Assembly (NCBI GenBank): GCA_034008185.1 | Contig: CM067081.1 | Coordinates: 188,869,510-188,933,509 of the forward strand | Reading direction: 5' to 3' | DNA length: 64,000 nt | Origin: Gorsachius magnificus | Lineage: Eukaryota > Chordata > Aves > Pelecaniformes > Ardeidae | Shown here: positions 51,906 to 64,000 of the stretch, in pieces | How the letters are laid out: every line of letters begins with the position of its first letter | Position numbering within the stretch: position 1 is the first letter of the stretch | Program-made: the position numbers and the translations under genes | The notes under the pieces: model-generated | Told to the model about the DNA's origin: nothing | What the model saw: only the letters and a program-made list of their open reading frames with translations | Databases searched by the model: none

Positions 51906-54900
51906 CAGCTATGTTTGCTGAAATTTCAGGGAGGGCTGGGGAGAAGAAACTAAGAGGTATGAGCTTAAGTTTTATGGGAAGAAACTGGGAGGGATATAAG
52001 AGAGAGTTGGACCAAATGTCTAACCAAAATAGGACAGATTTGGTCCTGTAAAGCTTACTGAAATTTCTCTCGGAGCTGCTGCTGTTTCTACAGCTTCTTC
52101 TAACCACCTAGCCCATGTCTGGGTTCTTCCTGCATGTTCCATTTTTTTTTTCTTCTAAAGATCTTCTTGGGGATCTCTCCTCTCTACTTCTGAACTGGGA
52201 GAAGTAGAGACCTGGAGGTTGGATTGCCCTGGTTTGATTTCCTTTGGCTCATCCTGCAAGAGCCCCTGCTCGCCTGGTTCCACTTCTCCAGCAGCCCCTG
52301 TTGCTTCAGCTCGGGAGCACTCTCTCTCTGGTGGACTGGAAGCAGAAACATGTGGGGTAGCTACGAATATTATGGTGTTTACTAAGGCCAGTTCTTCTCA
52401 TGCTGCTTCAAGTTATTTTAACTAATGGGCCTCTTACTTTTAGGAATTATTTTTGTCTACATTTATAATTTGATCTGATCTCCTATCAGTGACATGAGGA
52501 TCGTACACATTCATTTCCTCTTTGAAACTATGGAAACAGTTTGGCTTTCAGGCATATTTGCCATGTTATTTAGTTTGCCCAGCTCAGACAATGTGTGTTG
52601 GGGTGTTTGCTTTATTTTGTTTTCAAGAAATGAGGACCATGTCCTCATCTGTGCTTATGAAATGATTGAACCTGGTTGAAATAAAATGAGTGTATTAAAA
52701 TTTCTTTTTAATTCAGCAACATTCTTATTGGACTGAGCATTTAGTAACTGGATGTCAATTTGACACCTCTAATCATCTCTAAATATGGTAATTAAAGAAG
52801 AGACATTTTTTGTGAAAGATCAGAAAGAGAAATTCTCCTTTTAATAACTAAATGTACATTTGTGTTAGAGTAGTCACTCTAGCCTCGCTGCAAAGGGCTT
52901 GATGCTAGGAGCCTCGGCTGCTGCTGCCTTCTGGAGATGGCGTGGAGGAAAATGGAGCAGGTTGCATTCTTTGTGGGTGTTGCAAAGGGCATGCACACTG
53001 CATCTCAGAGGAGAAAAACAAAACAGGGATCCTGTCCTTGTAGGTGCAGGTTTTGAACCATCCTCATTGTATTTTGGATTAGATTTTCACAAGTTCATAC
53101 AACATATGCAACTGATCATTGCCTTGGTATGAATGCTGATGTTGGAGCTGAGAACAAGTCACAGGAATGTCTCCTCGGTAGCTGTGGTATCATACGTGAA
53201 GAACTGTTACATGCAGAGCTAGTGGAAAGTTTGGAAAAATGACATCTCATTGGCCTGGGTTTTTTTCATATACTTGCAATCTTTTTGCATGGTTCTCCTG
53301 TTCCATACAAGGTAGATGCAGTTAGATCAGTGCATCTTGTATGGTTGTTATTAAACAAAGAATTTAAGTAGATGTAATTGCTGGTTATTGGTAAACAGTT
53401 GAAATATCCACTCATTGCTATTTAGGCCAACTCCTTTTCCCGTAGTTCATTTTACGTCAAACATTTCTGGTCAGATCCAGAGCTTGCATATTCCCTAACT
53501 GATTATTCCATTTTGTCTGTAAGCCCAATCTTTTACTGTCCTCTTTTTTACTGTGTCTTTCTTCTGGTTATTGGTCTACTGTTCGCTTGGCCTACTGTGG
53601 CTATTCACTGGGATATGAATCCTAAGTCGTAGCTTCGATTAGCACGGGTTCTCCTGTGCTGTGTGCTACAGAAAGGCAAAGAGATTGACCTCTTCCCTTT
53701 AGAAGATTTACAGCCCTTTGGGACTCCAGCTAAGCTGGGGCTTTATGGTACACCAGGACTCCAGCTAAGCGTAAGTGATGTCTTACCAAATGCATACAAA
53801 GGTACAGGAGACCTCCTTTTCCAGACCCTGGTACCTCTGTGTTTTTGTGTTCTGTGTTGTGATTCTGTCCTCTGCCATGTCATACTATTTCATTCCTTTT
53901 CAAATACAATTTCTATCCAGGAGCACAGTTAGGGATGTTTGAATATTATTATGAGGGTTATTCCATCCCAATGAATCTGGGATTTTCATAATTTTTCTTC
54001 TAGTTGAAAAGTTTTGTGTTGTGCTGCTGAACTGATGTTTTTAGTCTACCTTAAGGTCTTTCTTTAAAACAGTAATTTCTGTGTTTACATTGTCAGTTTT
54101 CAGCATTTTTCCATTTATTACAAACTGCCAATTTTGATGCTGGTATTCACATTCATTTCCAGGTAATTAAGGATCTCAGATAAGACTACTACTAACTTGA
54201 TGTTGTGATAATATCAGTGAACTCCTTTTCAATCCGCTACTTTCTATAATGTATCATTAGTTGTTTGTTCATATCCAGTCATATTCTAATCAATGCATAC
54301 AATTCTGATATGCATACAATTTTAGTTTAAGATCCTACAAAAGTATATTTCAGATATATGGGGATTTTCATAGATTTATTCTTTATCATATATTAATTTT
54401 TTACATTATTTTAAGTTTAACATCCTTTAATTTTTTTTGGGAGATAAAGGTTCTTAATTATTAAATAATATGAGCTTGTGTTCTGCATGAGCCACGGAAT
54501 TTTGTGGTGAGATTTTATTTTGTTATCTGGCAGATATTAAGGGAAATGAAGGTATCCTATAAATACAATGTCTTCAGTTTCAATGAACTATTAATATTCT
54601 TGGAAAATTTTTAGTTTTCCTCCCTGGTCTTCCAGTCTTCAGTAGACACTCATTTTCATTTTCAAATCATTCTATTGCCTTACTCAGAGGAGATCAATGC
54701 TACAAAATTTTACTATGCCTACTTCTTCTTTTATTATGTATGCTTAAATTTTCAAATTACATTCTTTTGCAATGTAAATATGATACTTTTAGTGGATAAT
54801 GTTACAGACTGCACCTCCTGTGCTTTATGAAACAGAAGAGTACAATTCAATCAGTAACTGTATTGTCTGATCTGGTATCAAATTCCTTGTGACCAGGTAC

Positions 54901-56549
54901 CTACAATGGCTTTAACATCAATATGAACGGTGGCTGGGTCATCATGCGTTCCCATAGCCACCACAGAATAGCTGCATGTTTGTCTTAAAAGATAATCGTG
55001 ACTGTACCCTGGAGCTGCTTTCGGAATGGGATTGCAGGAGAGTGTAATAGGCAATCACATTTCATACAGAAAGGCAGTCACTTTATTCTAGCTAAAGCCA
55101 TTGCTTACAGGTTTTCTTCATCTGGCTGGCAGATCAGTTAAGATAGTCCAATGGAGACTGAGGTGGCTACTGAAGTTTTAAAATGCTGCTCTATCCGTAG
55201 ACATTTTGTAACTAATTTCAGTGCTGAAGAAGAGAGTATTTTTTCTCATCTGAGTGTATCTAGGTTCAAACTGCAGTCATTGGATCTTCATGTGGTGAAG
55301 TGAAGAGCTTTCTGTTTATCACATGCTTTTAGCCTTCCTTTTGAGAACCTGAACAGAGGAGTACTCCTGGAGCTCAATATATAAGAAATGTTTTCTTGTT
55401 ATCTGGATTGTCTTTTAAACTCTTCCAATTTACAGTGAACATTAGAACTGGTCACAATGTTCTGCAATGGTTATATTACCTTGGGATTTAAAAAAGCATA
55501 ACCTTCCTTTTCCCATTCTTTACGCTGTCATGAGGCTTTGTCCATTTGACCAGCATGCCATGGGACTTAGCTATGCATCGTAACTCCAAGTGTGCAATTT
55601 TTCTAAGACACCATGTGTTATCCTCTGAATATGGACTTCTTTCTTTGTAGCTAAAGTACAGTTTTACACATGTGGTGCTAGGAAAAGTATTCCTTTTAAG
55701 TGCAGCGTTTTCAGAGATTCAGAGCATTTTATTCTAGTAGCTGGTTCTCCTCATTTACCATTTGCTGTGTTGTCAGCAAACGTCATCAGTAATGAATTTG
55801 CATTTGCTTGAAGGTCATTGATAAAAGTGTGAAACAGTATGGGACCGGTAACCTATCATAGCAGATCTCTCTTACAAATGCTCTTAATATAACTCCCTGT
55901 TTGCAATTACATTCTGAGACTTACTGATTTGCCTGTTTCTAATCCATTCTAATCCATAACATATTTTTGATCTTAATTTTGTATCATTCTTGCTTTGAAG
56001 TCCTAGAGTGGTGCTCTGCAAGCTAACACACAGAAAGTATTTTTCACTGAAGTCAAGTGGGATAGTTTGCTTAAAACCAGGTGTAAGTAAAAGATGGCTG
56101 TAGATTATACGCCTGAATATTCTGTTTGAACACGCAGTGATGAGTTTTTATTGCTATAAGCAAAGTTACTCTAAAAATTCCTAACTTCTATATTTGAGAC
56201 GCATGATATTGTATTGATACATGATATTAAAAAAATTGAGAGTCTGTATTTAGAGAAAATTGTTTCTGATTTTACTTTATATAATAGTCTAAATTAAGAG
56301 GAACATTTTTTTCTAGATTTAAGTTGTAAAATAATTTGATTTGAGGAGACCCGTTATTCAAGGTTTGAAATAAACTTGGCATACTTACTATGCAACTTTA
56401 AAAATAATACATAAAAGTATTGTGATCATGGTGTGTAATACAATTTCTTATGAGGTATTTACAGTAAGAGGTATTGGAGAACTTTACATACACTCTTAAT
56501 GCTCCATCAATGAATTGAAGTTCACAGTAAAGTACAGCTCCTGTTTCTT
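51906..56549. other. Unique AT-rich DNA, no gene recognised
   Basis: 52200-52380 is somewhat GC-rich. A minus-strand frame open for 58 codons at 54881-55054 reads like protein but is unidentified. Plus frames of 77 codons at 52899-53132 and 89 codons at 53663-53932 carry no known motif. The latter contains a 15-bp direct repeat. No interspersed repeat was recognised. Confidence 0.5.
53721..53770. repeat. 15-bp direct repeat, period 35
   Basis: ggactccagctaagc occurs at 53721-53735 and again at 53756-53770 without mismatch. The 35-bp period is not a multiple of three, so the two copies fall in different reading frames. This argues against a selected peptide repeat. Confidence 0.85.
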
Positions 56550-56613
56550 ATTATTGTAACTATTAATAGTAATTAGTAATAATTAATAATTCATAGTAAT
56601 AGTAATATTAATA
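56550..56613. repeat. Imperfect AT-rich microsatellite (TAATAG/TAAT)n
   Basis: Repeated words such as taatagtaat and aataataat, with interruptions, lie directly beside the CR1 tail fragment. Confidence 0.75.
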
Positions 56614-56690
56614 GGCAAAGAATTGGACTCTATGATCCTTATGGGTCCCTTCCAACCTGATATATTCTATGAGTCTATTGCTTTTTAATG
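56614..56690 (+). mobile_element. CR1 LINE 3' terminal fragment
   Basis: The phrases attggactctatgatcctta and gggtcccttccaacctg, and the terminal tattctatgagtctat, match the last ~75 bases of the CR1 3' UTR and its octamer tail. This is an extreme 5' truncation or what is left after decay. Confidence 0.8.
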
Positions 56691-59600
56691 TCATTGTGTT
56701 TTGGGGGGTGGTTGTTTGGGGGTTTTTTGTGTTTGGTTTTTTTTTTTAAGAGAGATGGTTTGTCATTGTGGAAACTTGAGGCAAAATATGGGGCTGGAAA
56801 ATGTACAGAATTTTGTTTCTTGGTATATGTGGTATTTATGATTCCTGGTAGGCTTTTGCATCAGTAGTGATACTGGATTAATATGAAAGCAGCTCTATTC
56901 TTAGCTCATATTTAATTCTCTGTATTGAGCTGTGGCACTATGGATTATTTCAACTCCGTGTAGTGTTTCAAGTGTAAGCTAGAGTTTATTGCCACCTGGC
57001 AGGAATGAGGCCTATAAACATTTTATGGACAACAGATGCAGATAAATGGAGGAATTTATCTCATGCACTGTATACTTGTTTTGCTAACAGATACAGCCTT
57101 TAGTAATTCCTCTATGCTGACTGATATTGGACAATTAAAAGCATATAAATTACTGCAAGAGTAATTACTGTAAAGAGAGAATAATCATAACTTCCCATGC
57201 AGAAAATACAAAATATTGCAGTGAAAATTTTTCTTCTGCATTGTAGAAGAAAACCATAGAAGAGTGAGGAGTAGCAGGAAAAAAACCTCTCAGGTCTCCT
57301 GGTCTATTCAGCTACTAAATTACAGGTAGTTCATTTTAGTTATATTTATATTAAAGGGTTATCCTAATTGCATGAGATTTTTGGAATGCTGTTAGTTTAG
57401 AAGTTAAACAAATATGTAATAGAGATATAAATATAGTTGGCTGTTTGTTGCCAATGTATCCTCATTGGCTTTTGAGGGAAAGATAGAAGCTGTAACCTAT
57501 TTTGCTTGGATATACATTCTCCTCAGACATTCTCCCCAGTTAAAACAAACCTGCTATAGTCCTTAAATTTACAAAGTACTTGCACAAAGCCTGATACTTA
57601 GCTCAGTTACAGCTATCGTATTCAGGCCACTAAAGTCCACACAGTTTTATCAGAGTCAGTGAAAAAAGAATCAAGTCCATAAAGTACCTTGGCTGTCTTG
57701 TCTGGTGTTTATTGCTGCTGTTGAGGCTTTTCTTAGTTAAAGAAAGCTTTCACATTGAGGAAGACAGATGGGTATCGTTTGGGAAAGTTAGAAATTAAAT
57801 AATATATTCTGATACATTTTATTGAAATAAAACGTCATGACACACAGTGCAAAGTTGTGGTCATTCTTTTAGTGAATAGTAGTAGTAATGGGGAGTAATG
57901 GGGTTTAAAAATTCTGCCTAAAAATACATTTTCTGTGTAAGTGGGCTTAATAAAATATTTTTGCAACTAGATTGCCTTTTTTTTTTTAATTTCTGTAAAA
58001 ACAAACTAAAGTGAAATTTGATAAACCTCAGCCCTGAAATTATTTTTAAACAAAGTTTCGCTGGTGATAGCTTATTTTCTTAAGTAAGCAGATTCCATAT
58101 GTGGTATTAAGTAAATCATTTTGTGATTTGATAGTGGCGTATTGGGGTGAGACATCCTGTAATGTAACTATGTCTGAAGTTATTTACTGTTTTTCCTCTG
58201 CCAAATTGTGATTGTTTAGTCTGCTAACACTTGTACTAAAGGTTTTTCTGGGTAGTGGTTAGCAGTTGTTTTCAAAGCAAATGTTAAATCAAAGAAGACA
58301 TTCCTCTCAAAAAAATCCTGTTCTGGCAGAGGAACTTGATTTGTGTTCTTGTTCAGTGTTCCTTTACTGTTTTTAGTATGGCTGTTGAAATCTATACCTT
58401 ATATGATCTCATTGTACTGCCTGCATTTCATTAATGAGTGACTCTGTTTAGGGCTTGGGGAGTGAAATACTTTTCATATGACACTACCCAATATGAGTGC
58501 AGTGCACCAGCTGCAAAAACCACAGTCCATCTGATTTTGCGGCTTTTGAGGGTGTGAAAAGTTCAATTGCTTATACTAGGGCTTATATCTGTATATTATA
58601 CCATATGGAAACGGAACTACTGTAGACTTGGAAGACAAAAAGAGAAAACCAAGTTCTTTAGCCATGGTTCAAATAAAGATGAAAAATATATATCTTGCAG
58701 TGTGGATGAATTAATACTACTATATGACATTCAAATATTTTAAAAAAAATATCATAATGTGTATTACAGATTCTGCCACCTAATATTATTTTTAAAGAAA
58801 GATGGCAAATGTGGAAATTGTAAAAGAAGTTTGTGGTTTTGATGATTAAAGCTTAATGTGCTCCTGAAAGTAGCGGCTTTGTAACTGCTTCATTAAGATA
58901 ACATGGTTTTGATACTTAAATATGTTTACCTTTCTGTATTGAGATTCCTCCTGTCTTTTCCTTGTCTAGAAAGAGAGAAAGCAGTTCTTTAGAGTTTGGG
59001 TGGGCACTGTCCAGATTATCCAGAATGCAAGCTAAAAATACTTCAAAAATTGTATTTCAGTCATAACTAGGGAAGTTTTAAAGTAGTTTTGAGTTTACTA
59101 AGTCAGAACATGAACAGTCATACTAGTTGTCACTGTCCTGTGGTTCCTCCTTCAGTAGAATCAAAGTATAAGCAACAGTCTGTGGAATAATATGTTAGAC
59201 ATATTTGCAAAGAGTTTAAGGTTGCCCTTTTAAATGACCAGGTGAAAGAAATCAAAATAATTTGAAAGGTTTTCACGAGTCTCTAAATTCTATGATCAAT
59301 TTTCCGTGTGTTCTTTAATACAGCGAGGTTCATCACCAGTAGAACGGGTTGCAAAAATAAACCCTTTGCTTTTGCATAAAGTCATAACAAGAATAAGCAC
59401 CAATATTCTGGTTAGGAATTGATCAGCTGGTAGTCACTTACTTACTATTTCATGTTAGATATGAGGTTAGCATAGTAGTTAGCAGTTTCAGATCAATCTA
59501 AGGACTGTGTGTGTGTTTTCTGCCGTAGGTATGCCTGAGATTTCAGAAGGGGAAAAGTTAAGAAGCACTTGAGGTTTTTTACTGAAAAAGCACCAGTCTG

Positions 59601-62600
59601 TGCTCATGAGCATATCAGCAAGATTTTATTCACAATGTATCCGCAGTTTTGAGAAGCTTTGTTAACTGTTCTCTGAAAGCAATAGAGAAACGAACGGTAC
59701 AAACTGTAACCTGTTGATGACACACACACACCCCTCCCCAACTCCTACTGTTTGGGTCATTCCATTAAGGAACACAGTAAATTTCATTATTTTTAACCTG
59801 AACCAGATAGTACTGAATAAGAAGTTCCAAACAGCAAAAATAAGAGCAACTAGTACATGACCAAGTCCTAATCTGAACTTTGTGTGAACAGATAGGTCCA
59901 AATAATGAAAAGTTTTGTAAAATGTCATTCCTTTCTGTGAATAAGGCATAAACACAAAGTAATGCTAAATTTGTCGTACACTTCGTTCACTGTGACTCAT
60001 CCTTCCGGCTCTATATATAGGTTCTGCTGTCACTGAGAAAGTGCTTTTTGTTGACAATAAGCCTCAACAACAGGTCTTTCTGAACCACTGCTGAATACTG
60101 CTTAACTGCTAGCGATGGAGCAGCTATTCAGAGTGTGGTTATGAAAACCATGACTTAGAATTGATTCCACTTATAATGAGGATCAGATGTAAGAGTAAGT
60201 ATATGAGTACGGTAGCAATACGTACTGCCAACAGAGAAAGAAAGAAAACAGAAAAGAAAGCTTTTAGCTCTTGTGGTGTCAGTTAAAAAAATTTGTGATA
60301 TGTAAATAGTTTGATGAAATCTCAAGTTGTCCACCTCAAAATTTGCTATTTGGCTTTTATGTATTAGGAGGGCTTTTAAAATGTATACTCTTTACTCCTA
60401 TCTATCTGATTTTTGGGCTCTGAACCTTTTAGCTTTTAGGCTTTTAAACTTTTAATCTGTACCCATGAGAACTGTAAATTTATATTCAAAAAAAAAGGGG
60501 AATTCTTGTAAAATTTCTAGATTCCTACAGTTGAAGCTTTAGGGAAAACACCAAACATTGTGAGATTTCAAATAAAACTCTTAAGCATCATATCCAAAGT
60601 TATGCTACAAAAAGTAAAACCAATTAATGTACATCAATGGATGAAATGGTCTGGCTACTGAAATTGATTGGAGTCTTCTGCCACTGAGTTCACTGAAGCT
60701 TGAGTTTTATTCTCTTAATCCTTTCACCGTCATATCCAGAGGTAATCTGCTTGTCCCATGTCTCTGAATCTGCACCTCTAAATGGGAATGTTTCCTCCAT
60801 TTGATCAGTGGTGAGTCAGTTTAGGGGAGAGAGAGGCTGGGCTATTGAACTAATCCTCAAAGAGGCAGCATAGTTGTTATAAAATTAAAATTATTCTTCC
60901 TTTTCACATATTGAAACTAAGGAGGTTGAAGTTCATTGATCAGGACTCAAAGCCATCAAAATTTGTGAGATGTAGAAGGGTAAAACAAGGTGTTTGTAAT
61001 AAAAGTGTAATTCTAAATGGCACTTAAAATGACCGATTGTTCTTACCTTCATGAAAACCTGGTCTGATGGTACTGGGAATCTTGGAGCTAAGGATCACTC
61101 TGTTAGTTATTTAAATCTATACTACTGCTCCAATGTAATTTTTACCCCAGATTGGATCTCTACAGAGTGAAAACCCATTCTGAAATGTTGATCTATTGTG
61201 TGCTAAGAGAATTAATAAAATACAGAATTTTTAAATTTTTTACCCTTTAGGAGTTAGATGGAAAACTAAAATGTTCAAATGAATACTTTTGTAAAAGGGA
61301 AACCCCAGAAAATTAGAGTTTTGAATTTATATTTTTTAAGTTTTCCATATCATAATTTTGATTAAAAGTTGACTAATTGAGTTATTAATAGTAATTTTGG
61401 GGTGTTGCCTTTTAAAAAAAATAATGTTTTTATGTACTACAGTTGTATTTTGTAGATGCTAAATTGTAGAAAAACTTAAGTATGCAAAAAACTTTTGGAT
61501 ATTAGAAAAAAAATCATTACAGGAATTTATTTTCCATTTTTTTTAAAGCACGAAGAACATGATAATTTTAGAACTTCATAGGCCTCTTTTAAAATCAATA
61601 GCAATTCCTTTTAGCTTTGGGTAAAAAAATGAACCCTTTCAATAAAAACACTTTAACATGTCTTTCATTTTTTTGGTTAGAAAAAAATATGACGTAAAAA
61701 TAAGGATGCTAGGAACCTTGTTTGAAATGTTAAATTAACTATAAATAAAATTTCCAGTAAAGTATAGTAGGTGATGCTAGTACAATTCCCAAATTCTGGG
61801 TTCTGTTTCTGAATGATGAATGAGTAAGTGTCAGCAGTTTGGTTGCACTTTTATTATCCACTTCTCTAAATTAAAACCAAATGAATTGAAATAGCAGGTT
61901 CACTAAGTTCAATTTAGTATTTCATAGGTGCAAATCAGACTAAAAATGTACTTTCGGAATTCATTGCTTTCCCTCAAATAATTTAGTTTATTATATTAAT
62001 ATCACATTAACTTCTAGATAATCTTATTTTTATGAGGCATTCACAAATCTTTTCCCCATACATGTTACTAAATTAGCATCACCTTAGTATAAGTTGTTTT
62101 GTTCAGTGATCAGATGCTCTTTACTTTTATTATGTATCCCAACTTCACTCTAGGATAAAAGAAAGTAAAAATGGCATATCAATATCATTGCCTGCCTTCT
62201 TAAATGGGCACATCTCCCAATCATCCTTGCTACTATGCCTCAGTTTACATTGGAGAGCTGTCTTGGCTTGTGTATATTGGATGCCTTTAGATAAAAGTAA
62301 ACTGAAAGATCTCTCCAAGAGCACATCAAGTGGGTTCCATGATCTAGAGGACAGTCAAGACATTGGACGAGACTGAAGTAAAACCCACCAACGGATATCT
62401 AAAGTGGATGATGAACTTGCAGTGTGGGTCATACTGGTTGTCTCTTTTTCCTTTGTCTACTTGTTAACGTGGACATCATTTATGAAAATCTCAGTGATTG
62501 CTTGACACATGTTTTTCATTAAATAGAGACTTTCCTCTGGTATATTCATGCAGTAACAGAAGCTTCTATTTCAGCCAAAATAATACGTTTATTGCAAGTA

Positions 62601-64000
62601 ACCCAGTTTTTAAAGATCTTTGTTAGGGTTATAAAATAATGCTCAAAAATGTGGTACCATAGTTACTGCAGTCCTGATTTAGTCCTTTTGTGCATACAAG
62701 CTGTGATTCAGTCACGTTGTATACAGTTCTGCAGGGCTTCTTGCTTCATTCAGTTCTCACAATGTTTAGTGACCATTTAATAAGAAGCTCCCCAGTACTG
62801 TAGTTCAGTATCAGAAATGTTTGACAGTTTCCCACGTTTATAGCACTTCATTCAAGCTTTTCTGATGACCTTTTCTATATTACTATTCACTGTAGTTTGT
62901 GAATGCTTTCTAAACATTTCCAGAATAATTTTCACAATCATTTGAGGGATGTGTTGGTATTATTTGTGTTCTGTGAATGCCAAACTAAGACACAGAGGAA
63001 CCTGTGATATAATTTTTTTGAGTACTGAGTATTACAAAAACTTTGTTTGTCCAGGACACTGCTTTCATTGATGTCCTGTCATGTCAAGCACATCAGGCTA
63101 TTAGATCCCTCAGAAAGGGAAGCATGAATTTATGTCAGCCTGGGGGAAAAAAAAGTTTAACACTTGTTCAGTGTCACAGGAAAACTCTGTGATAAAGGTG
63201 GAGTTAGTCCAGTACTAACAGAATGCCACTAAACCAACTTCAGTATGTGCGCTCCTCTGTAGCAGTGAGTGGTTGCGCAGGATCAAAGCAGAGACCCACC
63301 CCTCCCCATGGTCTGTCATCAGTGCTGGCCAACAGCATACGCTAGGGAAGAGAAAATGAGCATGTCAAACAGGCGGAATGTTTTCACAGCTCAAGGACTT
63401 CCTGAGCCAGAGGAGATGTTTGATTTCAATTTATATCGATGATTTTTCCCCCCATAATTTTATCCTAGCGTTTGATTTTTTTTTTAAATTCAAGTGACCT
63501 CTAGCATCCGCGGTGTCTTCATCAAAGAATGACATAGTTGAATCCATGCTTTGTAAGGAACCACCTGCTTTGGTGTGTTTTGAACCCCGCATCGCGTCAT
63601 CATTTGATGTCATCTTATATTCATATGGAAAGAGACAGGGGACAGTCATGCCTTGCTTGTCTTTTCCTTGTGACAATGTTACTTACTTCTTTTATATGTT
63701 CTTTCAATCACCTCTTCCCCAGGCTAAGAAGTAGTAGTTAGATTAGTCAAAATTATTGCATTTGTTCATACTTCCCAGCCTTTTTACAGACATTCTCCAG
63801 TTTTAGAATATTTTTGGATTTGGAGCAGGGAGGGCCTGCGCACAGATGCCAGAGGCAGGTGCATCGTAGCTGGTGTATTAATGATCTCTGTTCTCTTCTT
63901 TTTTCTTTTCTCACATTTGATAATACTTGATTTGCTTTTTTGATCACGGTTTTAACATGTTGATTTTGTTCAACTCTCATTTATAACCCAAGACCTGTTT
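56691..64000. other. Unique AT-rich DNA to the window end, no gene recognised
   Basis: It begins with a G/T-only stretch at 56695-56747. 57000-57420 is repeat-free, with texture like a conserved noncoding element. Short simple repeats occur at 59720-59732 (CA)n and 60234-60260 (GAAA-like). Frames at 59662-59955 (97 codons, minus), 62188-62376 and the opposed set at 63431-63741 are unrecognised. Confidence 0.5.

Noticed and set aside
54901..55060. Plus-strand reading of the 54.9-kb segment as an enzyme exon
   Set aside because: The plus frame has an internal stop after about 24 codons and no match. The minus frame is open for longer and is the better candidate.
1..64000. Bacterial-type features (operons, CRISPR, riboswitches, insertion sequences)
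   Set aside because: Base composition, absence of long open frames and avian CR1/LTR repeats show vertebrate nuclear DNA. No regularly spaced repeats are present.
1..64000. tRNA, rRNA or U6-type RNA genes
   Set aside because: No GGTTCGAATCC-type B-box pair or small nuclear RNA core sequence was seen when reading both strands by eye. A tRNAscan or Rfam search would be decisive.

Overview
This is vertebrate nuclear DNA, most likely from a bird of the Neoaves type. It is AT-rich, has few CpGs, and has no open frame longer than 161 codons. The recognisable interspersed repeats are avian: several CR1 LINE 3' ends, two of which keep the ORF2 C-terminal reading frame and the usual ATTCTATG-type or related tail, and one solitary endogenous-retrovirus LTR of the family that begins TGTGGTGGGTT. 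I see no bacterial gene organisation, CRISPR array, tRNA or rRNA gene.

Layout. 1-3982 is unique AT-rich DNA with a pyrimidine-rich patch at about 2.86-3.66 kb. 3983-4482 is a solo LTR, followed at once by a dense CpG cluster. 4.5-10.1 kb is unique sequence with one GC-rich patch at 8.19-8.7 kb. 10.1-10.8 kb holds a C17 tract, a G/T-rich stretch and an internally deleted CR1. 10.8-29.5 kb is unique sequence with a few exon-like segments. 29.52-30.06 kb is a plus-strand CR1. 33.29-33.49 kb may be an old hAT-type MITE. 33.5-42.3 kb is unique. 42.3-43.8 kb resembles a 3' UTR. 45.7-46.2 kb resembles a conserved noncoding element and contains a 22-bp perfect palindrome. 51.40-51.91 kb is a minus-strand CR1 with an undamaged 128-codon frame. 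56.55-56.75 kb is a composite of microsatellite, CR1 tail and G/T tract. The rest is unique.

No host protein-coding exon could be assigned to a known gene. In most hand-sampled lines G exceeds C and T exceeds A on the plus strand. That would fit a long intron or 3' flank of a plus-strand gene, but it is an inference. The repeats are independent retroelement insertions and nothing suggests that they work together. I found no convincing new biological system. The best leads are the chimeric CR1, the CpG cluster beside the LTR, the palindrome-bearing noncoding block, three exon-like segments and an unidentified protein-like minus frame at 54.9-55.05 kb.
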